Shown piece after piece: positions 47,141 to 56,010 of a DNA stretch of 64,000 nucleotides (position 1 is the first letter of the stretch; each line of letters starts with the position of its first letter). The DNA comes from Larix kaempferi (taxonomy: Eukaryota > Streptophyta > Pinopsida > Pinales > Pinaceae), in contig BSBM01000361.1 of NCBI GenBank assembly GCA_027924585.1, positions 39,229,501 to 39,293,500 of the forward strand, written 5' to 3'. Under the pieces are notes generated by a model. The model was not told the origin of the DNA. It did no database searches and saw only the letters and a list, made by a program, of their open reading frames with translations. The position numbers and the translations under genes were made by a program.

Positions 47141-48009
47141 CACCCTTATGATTTTGATCTGAGGCCTTCTAAGACCATGATAGCCTTGATTGAGACACTT
47201 GGAAGCCTCAGATGCCCTTTTTAGACCCTCGTCTGTCCTCTTAAACCCTTGTCTAACCCCTTAGGGTTTTCTTCCACTAATATGAGCCTTGTTGTAGATG
47301 GACGAGGACCTTTCTAGGGATGGTGTGGGTAGGCCAAGTCCTTGCTAGGGCAGTTGTGGGTAGGATGAAACTCTACTATGACTATTGTCTGAAAGGCGAG
47401 CCCCCTGCTAGGACTGTTGTGTGAAATTCAAGCCTCTGTAGGGATGTTGAAAACAGACTGAACCCCAAAGAAGGTAAGTCCAACCCCTTCTAGGACCGCT
47501 GAGGGTAGAATGAGCCCCAAAAATCCTTACACTATCATCACTGAGCCCTAGTATGCCTTGCGAATGATAGTGCTGACCTTAATGATGAAAAAAACTGTCC
47601 TATAGAAGTATATGAAAACCACAAAAAGAAGAGAACCTTCATGTAGATGATCCATTAGAAGAACTTGCCGAGATAAAGAGGAAGAACAACTGCTGCAAAA
47701 TACCCTCAATGATTTCCTTAGACTGATTTGAAATATTCTGAATGAGTGATTTGATATGATGAGAGTGATCCATATTTATAAGTTATAACCCATCATTAGG
47801 TAAATACCTTAAGTCAAGGGATAGAAAATAATAATATAAAATTCATTGTTAAGTCCCTTTTAACTTCCATGTGGGATTTTAACACCTTCGTCCATTATTT
47901 TTGGTTCATTGGGGTATTTTGACCTTTTAACATCTTAGTTGGGGTACAATGTGGGATTTTGACCCAGCTTCTTTGGGTAAGTGGCCCTTAGACAAATGTT
48001 AGAAGAAGG
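47141..48009. other. Intergenic with a degenerate ~40-bp tandem repeat at 47295-47520
   Basis: At 47295-47520 variants of CCTTGCTAGGACTGTTGTGGGTAG recur about five to six times at ~35-45 bp spacing, strongly diverged. The rest (to ~48009) shows no gene. Confidence 0.5.
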
Positions 48010-48062
48010 CCCGTACTCCACTTGGTTCACCACCTCTTGAGCCATCCATAGAAGGGTCCCTT

Positions 48063-48430
48063 TCAATTGAAGGATATCCTTACCTCCCTCTCATCAAGAA
48101 TCCTTTTGGTAGAGTCAAAGTCAACAAGATTCATACCATTGATATGCACAAGATAAAATTTCCCCTTGATATCACAATGCACAATTCCCTGGTTGTGGAT
48201 GTAATGGATTCCACATAGGATTCCATGCATCTGTGAGCTTATCATTGGTTCATCCAGCCTCCCTCCAAACTTACTCAATGGATTTTAATGCTGCCACTTG
48301 GCATGTACTTTATTAACATTTTGTACGTTATAACACCATTCTTGATGTTGTAATTACATGCCAGAAAACGAACGATGTATGGAGAATTCAGATGCTGTAG
48401 CTTGAAACCATTTGTCCCAGGATTGATAAA
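48063..48430 (-). pseudogene. MAPKKK-type protein kinase fragment
   Basis: On minus, from ~48430: LNSPYIVRFLACNYN and MLIKYMPSGSI (N-lobe, hinge with the MPxGS motif), a one-base frameshift near 48280, then SKFGGRLDEPMISSQMHGILCG, IHYIHNQGIVHCDIKGK and LVDFDSTKRI. The catalytic loop reads HCDIKG (Asp and Lys kept). The DFG motif reads DFD, and the usual Asn after DIKG is missing. Wording and spacing match the plant STE11-like MAPKKK group (GxLxE ... GIVHCDIKGxN ... DFGxAKR). No intron interrupts the fragment. Ten residues after the DFD region the frame is lost, although a faint activation-segment echo continues to ~48010. Confidence 0.8.
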
Positions 48431-48743
48431 TATCATTTCTGACCATTCCAAGGAAACAAATAGACTATGTGTGAATCGGTGCTGCGCCTTTCTTGGGTAC
48501 TAGAGCGCACCTCTAGAATTTGTAAATTCATGCCCATATGGAACCATAATGATAACGTATTGATCCACATAGTATCTGTTTGTGCCATTGATCCATGCAA
48601 TGAAGCACTACTTCTATCTTAGTGATCTGGTTAATTGATGCCACTATTTAGTTTCTCAACTCCAGCTTCAAGGGCACATGATTTTGATGCAACTAACATA
48701 GAAATTTATATGATTGAAGCTTTCATGTGGTCTCAAGCTTGAC
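48431..48743. other. Flank left of the gag-ORF element
   Basis: Probably decayed continuation of the kinase N-terminus on minus, up to ~48620, but no motif is secure. TTGAC at 48739-48743 is the left target duplication. Confidence 0.35.
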
Positions 48744-49000
48744 TGACAGATTTTATGAAGGGGGAGGCAGAGCATAACTGAAAACAGAGTATAAGCAAGA
48801 CAAACAAAACAGGGTATCCTTCACCATGGAGCTCTGCGGCCCTTCTACTGCATTCCAGAACCTCCGAATGAACACACAAAATACATTGAACATATGATGC
48901 CTCTTCACCCGAGGCTCATTTACTTCTACACCCAACGCATTAAATCTTTGTACAGCGGTTGGTGGATACATTGAGTTGGCGGGAGGAATTATCTCCAACA
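48744..49000 (-). repeat. 3' LTR of the gag-ORF element
   Basis: 257 bp, on plus TGACAGATTTTATGAAGG ... ATCTCCAACA. On minus it starts TGTTGGAGATAATTCC and ends CTGTCA. Confidence 0.93.
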
Positions 49001-49010
49001 CTCCCCCTTA
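49001..49010 (-). other. Polypurine tract of the gag-ORF element
   Basis: Minus TAAGGGGGAG adjoining the 3' LTR. Confidence 0.85.
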
Positions 49011-49143
49011 ATTCCGACCATAAACAAACTACTAAAATCTAACACATACATACGATGCCGTCATGGGCTTTTAAAAAAAACATAAAACATTAATGCTTGT
49101 TGGTCTAAGTCTCAGCTAGGCTTACATTAGTTCATGTCAAAGC

Positions 49144-50754
49144 TCAAAATTTACCATTCTTGTCTGCTGCATGCTGATGCAGCGACTTCTTTTTCTTTCT
49201 TTTGCTCCAGACCTTGAACTCTGGAATTTTTCTCTTCTTCTTCTTCATTCTCACCTTCTTCTTCATGTTTTCTTCAAGCTCCTTGGGCTTGAATCTTCCA
49301 TCAATGTCTGCAAATTCTTCAATGACTTTCTGCCTTGTGTCTTCATCTTCATATTCTGATTTCAGCATCCTTAGTTCGTATGTTGTGGGAATTTCAAGAT
49401 CCCATATGCTGATCACATCCTTCATTCTGTTTTCATCCACTTCATTGGCATGCTGCCATGACATCAGCTGATAATAGTGTCTGATTTCTTCAAGACTCCA
49501 TTTCATAAAAATGTTTTCAGCTGGTTTATCTTCTTCCTCTGCATCTTCAATGCAGATTTCTTCAAGAATGGTGCTGCTAAGTACTCTTGGCATGTCACAA
49601 TGCCCATCATCATTGAATTCAAATGCTTCACATTCCATGCAGCTTTCAATAATTTTGTCAAACTCTTCAATAAAATTACAATCTTCATGATCTTCATTAT
49701 ACTTATTAGCTCCAATGCTGCCTTCTTTTCCATTTTCTGCTTCAAACAAGGACATCACATTGTCCACATTCTTTAAAAACTCTTGAATGATTTCATCATC
49801 ATTTTCATTTACATCTTGCTCAATTGCAGGCTGATTTCTATATGCACCTGCACATGCACAAACATCTAAACCGTTAAGAAAAACTTCTGCCCTCATGGGA
49901 ATGCTCTTCATGAGCACTTCTTCTTCGATTTGTTCTACTGCTTCAGCTTCTTTTTCAGCCTCTACTGGCTGTCCTTCAACTTCTTGAGTTGCTGATTCAT
50001 CATTTTCTGTTGCTGCTATGGCAGCTTCATCTTTAACACCATCTTCATCCACTTGTGGCTCTGCACAGTGGGCTTCGTTGTTCTCAAACATATTTGGCTC
50101 TGCTTGGCTGACAGAGTCCTTGATCATTTCATGCGAAAGTGCTTCTGCTGGTATAGAAGGTTCTTCAACTTCATTATCCACAACTGTGTGGGGTTCACCG
50201 AATTTCTCAGCAGCTTCTATGGCTGGAGTTTCTACTGCTGCAATAGCAGTTCCATTTTCGTATTCATCCACAAGTGCCTCTACACCGTGGGATTCACTAA
50301 CAGCTTGGCTGTCTTCTGCTTCAACTGCAGGATTCTCAACTGCTACTTCTTGAACATGCTGTGACATTGTTGGATGCTTACACATGTCACTCCCCCTTTC
50401 GCTGAACTCTTCTTCCAAGATTCTCCATGCTTCCTTGGAAGTGTTTGCTGCTGCTATATTGTGAAAAATACTTTCATCCACAGCTTGTTGGATGAGATGC
50501 AAGGCTAATTCATGTTGCTGCAATTTTTGGTCTTCAGTCAGGGCTTCAAAAGCCTCTAAATCTAGGGGATGCACACATTCATCTTGAACTAAATACCACA
50601 AATCCTCTGCTTTGAGAAAACTTCTCATCTTAATAGCCCAAAATTCATAATTTTTACCTGAAAAATGTGGGGGTACAAAGAGAACTCTGCTGCTCCAATT
50701 ATCCTCAGCAACGATCTCCTTATCGGCATTTTTTCTTGCGCGTTCGTCATCCAT
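49144..50754 (-). CDS. Gag-like protein with long acidic region and basic tail (536 aa)
   Basis: ATG at 50754 is chosen; the frame opens 17 codons earlier with no ATG. Residues ~20-125 form a Copia-type gag head (DUF4219/UBN2-like): VPPHFSGKNYEFWAIKM, LWYLVQDE, LIQQAVDESIFHNI and TSKEAWRILEEEF. Residues ~130-440 are very rich in Glu, Ala and Asp (AVEAEDSQAV, EVEGQPVEAEKEAEAVEQIEEE) and probably disordered. Residues ~440-500 are mixed charged (SLEEIRHYYQLMSWQHANEVDEN). The tail has KKKVRMKKKKRKIPEF and SKRKKKK, a candidate bipartite nuclear localisation signal. There is no zinc knuckle, protease or pol. The frame has no stop, unlike every other element ORF here, which suggests youth or selection. 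Function is unknown; RNA binding or particle assembly through the gag head is inferred. Confidence 0.8.
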   Translation of the reverse strand: MDDERARKNADKEIVAEDNWSSRVLFVPPHFSGKNYEFWAIKMRSFLKAEDLWYLVQDECVHPLDLEAFEALTEDQKLQQHELALHLIQQAVDESIFHNIAAANTSKEAWRILEEEFSERGSDMCKHPTMSQHVQEVAVENPAVEAEDSQAVSESHGVEALVDEYENGTAIAAVETPAIEAAEKFGEPHTVVDNEVEEPSIPAEALSHEMIKDSVSQAEPNMFENNEAHCAEPQVDEDGVKDEAAIAATENDESATQEVEGQPVEAEKEAEAVEQIEEEVLMKSIPMRAEVFLNGLDVCACAGAYRNQPAIEQDVNENDDEIIQEFLKNVDNVMSLFEAENGKEGSIGANKYNEDHEDCNFIEEFDKIIESCMECEAFEFNDDGHCDMPRVLSSTILEEICIEDAEEEDKPAENIFMKWSLEEIRHYYQLMSWQHANEVDENRMKDVISIWDLEIPTTYELRMLKSEYEDEDTRQKVIEEFADIDGRFKPKELEENMKKKVRMKKKKRKIPEFKVWSKRKKKKSLHQHAADKNGKF

Positions 50755-51115
50755 GTTTTCTTCACAAAGAACCCTATGTGCTTTTAACCCTGCCTCGGCT
50801 TTCACCTCTGCCCTTGTATTTCTTCTTTTAATCTACTTGAGTCTCCTTTGGTAACCCATTTCTTCTCTTCTTTGGTGCAGGTGTTCTGTGCTAGCACTTG
50901 TCTTTTCTTCTCGCAAGTATCCTACTTGCTTCTCCTTCCCTATCGCCCCCTAAAAAAAATATAAAACTACTTGCTGGCTGCAAGACCTATGAATGATGCC
51001 CCCTTAATGCAAAAACATCTCTATTTTTCTTTATTTTGTCAGATACTATGACAATTTCAGAGGGAGCTCTTGTGCGAAAAAGACCATAGAATGGAACAAA
51101 AGAAGTTTGAGCTTG

Positions 51116-51601
51116 ATGGCGGAGGATGAGTGCGATGTCATTGGGGACAATTACGAGAAACCCTTCGAGGCCGAGCGGATTACTAAGGATGGCAAGCGGT
51201 TTAAGTTGTATTACAAAGGTCTCATCAGCGCTGAGAATGTGGACGGGCTTGGTGATCGCTGGGACACTCTTGCAGGAGCTGGCATTGCTATCTACGATCC
51301 AAATGATAATTTAATCCTAAATCTGCGGAAGCAGCTCGGGGTTGATTTGAGCAGGTCTGTTGCAGAGTATTCGGCTTTGAAGGAGGGTCTCATGGCTGCA
51401 TTCGATTTGGGTATCCGGAATGTTACTGCTTATGGGGACTGCGTCCAAGCATACAATCAGGTTATAGGGCGTTGGAATGTCAGAATAGTTGAATTGGAGC
51501 AGTTGCTACTTGAGGAAAAAACAAAGCATAATACAATGGCTGATTCTTGGCAGGAAGGTTCAAAGTTAACGGAGATGCATGAAGCCAAAAAAACAAGCTG
51601 A
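51116..51601 (+). pseudogene. Captured RNase H-like module of a plant RBR E3 ubiquitin ligase, antisense
   Basis: ATG 51116 (MAEDECDVIGDNYEKPF). Then FKLYYKGLISAENVDG, AGAGIAIYDPNDNLILNLRK, SVAEYSALKEGLMAAFDLGIRN, VTAYGDCVQAYNQVIGRW and VELEQLLLEE. This order and spacing match the RVT_3/RNase H-like domain that precedes RING-IBR-RING in a group of plant ubiquitin ligases (KGLVS...AGxGVAIxDxxDNL...AExxALxEGLxxAxxLGI...G.W). The RING-IBR-RING part is absent. After 51601 the frame breaks, though coding-like pieces (ETKVLLNH, ESATLKYKLHA) run on ~100 bp. It lies opposite to the element's transcription and would be antisense in the element RNA. The frame is open for 161 codons, so expression from its own promoter cannot be excluded. 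Confidence 0.7.
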
Positions 51602-51699
51602 TACTGAGACAAAAGTTCTGTTGAATCATTAGAAAATGAGAGTGCCACCCTCAAATACAAACTTCATGCATTCAAATAAGGAAATGGATACGATAATTG

Positions 51700-52962
51700 A
51701 GGAAAGGGACCTTGGGAACTTCAATGCAGAATTAACCTTGCCTTATCGCCATCACCGAGCAATCACGTGGTTAGCCGTTCACCGAGAGAAAGTTTGCCAT
51801 GCGTTTTAAGTGGGCAGAGCTTCGACCGTGACCTTAGGGAATCGGTCGGGGAGCTGAGCAGTTCGAGCTCATCTGTGTGCCAGGAATGTTACGGTCACAT
51901 GCTGAACGGCTCTGCCACGAGCTCCTCTATTTGACCCTCTCAAACCCTTAGCTCGACAATCTTCTCTGAAACTGGCAAGATTCACGAATTTGCAACCCAC
52001 AACGATGTAACCATGATTTTGGCAAAATATCGAATAAGGTACGCTCTTTGGAAGAGCATAATACTGAACTTCATTCGCAGTTGAGCAATAGAGACGATTC
52101 TTCCACTTCAGCGCCATATTTCTTTAGAGGTGCATAGCTATCAAAAGCTCACATCATGGGCCCTGTGACGGAAACAGAAATGGCGACTCATTCGCCAGCG
52201 AGCAACGGTCATCAATAGAATTACTGTCTTGTAATAGTAACTTCTTCTTCGTCTCAGAAGCCGCAGCCGCAGCTGAAATTCTCCAATGACACAGAGAGGG
52301 AGAGTAGCGCCTTCATGTTAAGCCCTGTTGCCCTGTAACAATTCCAAGTGTAATAAGACCTCCCAGAGCGAGGCCGGCAGGGAACGCGATTAACAGACAA
52401 TGCTTTGTAGCTGATGTAGTAGCGGATCCTCCTCAGAAGCCTCCCGTGTTCCTCAGAATCTATTATAAATTCCTCCTAAGTCTCATCACTGCACTCTCCC
52501 AGGGTTACATCGCAGAACTGGCCCGCAGAGGAATCGAACCCGCGTGGCTCATAAGAAGCAGGTGACTGTAAGCTCCTGTGCATTCATGGCTGTAAGCAGG
52601 GAATCTGCAATTAAAATCACAGAGTCTATATTGGCCGAACTCCAGACACATTGAAAACTGAAGGCCAACAGGAATTTTGACGGAGTGCCTCCCCTCTGCA
52701 CAGGTGCTCTCCTCACTCGACCGACATTAGATTTCGACCAGTGGCTGCAACACTCGCGTCGATGGCTCTCTGAAATTAAAATGACAGGTCTCTTCAACCC
52801 TGCAATCAGAACAATGGCTGAGGTTTTCCTTCCAGAGACTATGGCTGGGGTTTACTGGAGACGGATGCTCCTTCTTTCTCTGCAACAGGTTGGCTTGGCT
52901 GACCAACTCTTGCAACACTCAGATCCTTCACATGGCGGGTGAAGGGGGATTCGTGACTCTGG
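51700..52962 (-). other. Leader of the gag-ORF element
   Basis: Non-retroviral sequence between the captured module and the PBS, higher in GC than the surroundings. On minus near 52425-52320 a frame reads LLIAFPAGLALGGLITLGIV, a clear hydrophobic segment, preceded by Ser/Thr-rich residues and ended by a stop. It may be another captured exon, but I cannot assign it. Confidence 0.35.
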
Positions 52963-52974
52963 GCTCTGATACCA
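52963..52974 (-). other. Primer binding site of the gag-ORF element
   Basis: Plus GCTCTGATACCA (minus TGGTATCAGAGC) directly abutting the right LTR. Confidence 0.92.
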
Positions 52975-53231
52975 TGACAGATTTTATGAAGGGGGAGGCA
53001 GAGCATAACTGAAAACAGAGTATAAGCAAGACAAACAAAACAGCATATCCTTCACCGTGGAGCTCTGCTGCCCTTCTACTGCATTCCAGAACCTCCGAAT
53101 GAACACACAAAATACATTGAACATATGATGCCTCTTCACCCGAGGCTCATTTACTTGTACACCCAACGCGTTAAATCTTTGTACAGCGGTTGGTGGATAC
53201 ATTGAGTTGGCGGGAGGAATTATCTCCAACA
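52975..53231 (-). repeat. 5' LTR of the gag-ORF element
   Basis: 257 bp, same ends as the left LTR, with six differences: two adjacent at the GGG/GCA position and four single changes. Followed by TTGAC. Confidence 0.93.
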
Positions 53232-53236
53232 TTGAC

Positions 53237-53724
53237 CACATTATGATTTGTAGGCATTTCTACATTACAGAACAATCTCTGGGTAATAAAATACAACAAA
53301 CAAAACATCATCTATTCACCACTCAATTTCAATCATCTATCTTGAGATACGAGGGATTGACAAGATAATGCCACAAATTTGTATGATTGTTCACCGAAGT
53401 TATGACCTATTCTACGAGCTTTGGTCATGAGATATATTTCAGTGGACTGTTGTCACCACCATTTCCTTAAGAATCTGACTAGAAGAGAGGAAGACCTACC
53501 GTTGTTCAAGTGCTAAGATCCCAACAAATGCTTAGATAATTATGCTTTCTATAATGCCTCTTCCTAACCATATCGAGAGTTGTGAATACTGTGAAGTGGA
53601 AACAAGAATTTCAAGGAGTCCCTTCAGCTTTGTCTTTGCAGTCAAGGATGAATTGAAGAGCTCGACGGTGGTGTAGCAGGTATAATAATAAGATTCTATC
53701 ATGTCATATCATACGTCCACACAC
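53237..53724. other. Spacer between two LTR elements
   Basis: About 490 bp with no recognised gene or repeat. CACAC at 53720-53724 would be the left target duplication of the next element, but its partner lies outside the window. Confidence 0.4.
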
Positions 53725-55995
53725 TTTGTAATGCCTCCATGGGCATTATAATTTTTAATCTAATTAAACATAGATTTTGTGACTAAGCAGCATATAATCC
53801 ACGTGTAACCATAACAACATATAAAGGACATTTAAGCATTTTGCAATAGCATCAAATAACTTGGAATTTCTTTAAAACCTCATTGGTGATTCACACAACA
53901 TAAATTAACATCATAAATCATGTAGCAATAGCATCATATGATAATTTTACAACAACATATAAACAATTTAACATCACAAGAAAAATACCTCGTTATAAGA
54001 ATGGTGACGGAGTGCAAACTGAGCAAGCTTCCCCCTTCCACTCGAGTTGCTTCCATCTTCATTGCCCAAAAGCGGGACCACGGTTTTTCCTCCCAGCCAA
54101 CTAGGGGCCTAGCCGGCTCCCTAGCCCCAGGAAGCCATTGAACGGTCCCATCCAAATGGCCTCCTGGCCCTCCGTGCCCGAGACCCCCAAAGAACAGAAC
54201 AGTGATGCACTAGTAGGCTATGTATCAAATCTTCCAAGAGTTCTCAAACTCTTCCAACTCTTCCCAACTTCTCATACCCCAAACTCTCCAAAATACCTCT
54301 TCCTATCCAAATTCTTACCAAAATATCCTTCAAGAGAAAAGACTCCCCTCTTCCAATCTCAAGTCTCCTATTTATATAAAAACTCCTCATCATCCTCCTC
54401 ATTCATCAATAAATTCCAAAAATAATAGTCAACAATCAATAAATTCATTTTCTAGAAAAATATAGCAATTTGATTTAAATAATTAAAATACTAATAAACA
54501 TGGTTGCAAAGTCTTACTTGTCATGCTCCCTTCTTAATGCAACTATGACAACTCTTTTCTAAAAATTTGTGCAAATCCTATCTATCCATTTATTTATATT
54601 ATCCTTTCATTCATATGTCAAATAAGATATTTTCATATACTATATTATACTATGACATAATTTATATTAAATGTATATAATTATATATGTAATACAATTA
54701 ATTTATGTAAATCTAAAACATATTTGACAAGTCAACAACTCATACTTTCAACATTTCATCAACCAATATACTATTAGCTAATATAACCATATTAATTTAT
54801 TCATTAATCGATCAATCATAGTATCGTACTCACAAATTTGGCGTATGCATGGCCAGTGCACACGTCATAAGCGTGGGGACTAATAATCATATTTAATACT
54901 CCTACTATATCATTATTACATGATCACAACCAACACATAGAAGAACAATTAAACAATGCATCATTCTTCATTCATAATCATTCATACAGAAGCAATAAGA
55001 CATTTAATTAAATAAACATAGTGATGAAATCCAGCATATAATCACGATAGTTAATAAAAATCAAGAACACCATCCAATCCATCATTGGTCCCATCCATCC
55101 CATTAGTACTCCAGCCCCCTAATCACCACTACTTCCATCTCCTGACCTCACCATCCCGTCCTCTGCTGGAATATACCATGGAATCTCGACTACGCGTATG
55201 ACCATGTATATAACCCGTAAGTGGAAGTGTCGATCGACCACATCGACCAAGCTTCCCCAGCAGGCACCCACTAGTCGTCATCACACATCCACGGGAGCGT
55301 GCTCAGCACAGCCCTCCCACGACTCTGGGTTTCGGAGGTTCGATGGTGGGAAATGCCTCCACCCCTCCTAATAGTACTAGGGTCAACGCCCTACATCAAC
55401 CATACTATGCCATCACTGATCTAAGGGGTCTCGTCATCGAACATCCACTTTGGGCAAGTCGTAGTTCCTGTCAAAACCCACACTTACCCACAAGTCATAG
55501 AAATATTGGAATTCACAATTAAATAGCATGAAATTTGATATAACATCATTATACTCATGATGCTCAATACATCTTGTGCCCCTTGGTAATATAGGAATCC
55601 GCCTATCTTATAGCCAATTAACATGTGGAATAGTTCATCATTAACATGAAACATATATAAAGCCATACCCAACTCTTTCAAGTGTTAATCCATTTCACTA
55701 ATACAACATTTACAAATATTCATGTAAGTACTTTTGCAAACAACTAAATCAGCCTTCCTCATATGGGTATTCTGTATTCAATTTTGAATGTTCAATTGAA
55801 ATAACATATTTATTGTCATTAATAAATTAAAACATTATATTCCATTTACTGTCCACACATAGGGAGTCCATCTATTCACATAACAATAGTCTTACTCAAC
55901 TTAGATGAGTCTAACATATAATAAAACAAATGAAAATGTTAAGCTAATTCACATTAGAGTTTTAATTACTAAGTGTGCAAATATGGGGCATTACA
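53725..55995 (-). repeat. Left (3') LTR, 2.27 kb
   Basis: On minus it starts TGTAATGCCCCATATTTG and ends GGAGGCATTACA plus two bases, so the LTR ends form an inverted pair TGTAATGCC/GGCATTACA. The body is AT-rich with a GC-richer block at 55130-55460. Frames inside (for example 54138-54425) are not recognised and are probably chance. Confidence 0.82.
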
Positions 55996-56010
55996 TACAC
56001 CCACCCTTCA
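55996..56010 (-). other. Polypurine tract of the large LTR element
   Basis: Minus TGAAGGGTGGGTGTA next to the LTR start. Confidence 0.8.

Larger units (their letters stand above)
48744..53231 (-). mobile_element. Non-autonomous LTR element with intact gag-like ORF and antisense host-gene module
   Basis: 4,488 bp on minus, flanked by a perfect TTGAC duplication (48739-48743 and 53232-53236). Both LTRs are 257 bp (six differences seen, ~2.3%). The PBS directly abuts the right LTR and the PPT the left. The interior has no protease, integrase, RT or RNase H of retroelement type. Instead it has a 536-codon uninterrupted ORF (sense) and, in the 2.1-kb leader, an RNase H-like module of a plant RBR ubiquitin ligase in antisense. 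Copia affinity is inferred from the gag head. Mobilisation would need proteins from another element. Low LTR divergence implies recent insertion. Confidence 0.92.

Noticed and set aside
48753-53241. Repeated 82-85-codon minus frames near 48753-49001 and 52984-53241 as genes
   Set aside because: They are translations of the two 257-bp LTR copies.
54138-54465. 95- and 81-codon Ser-rich plus frames
   Set aside because: They lie within the 2.27-kb LTR in two overlapping frames with low complexity; no family motif.
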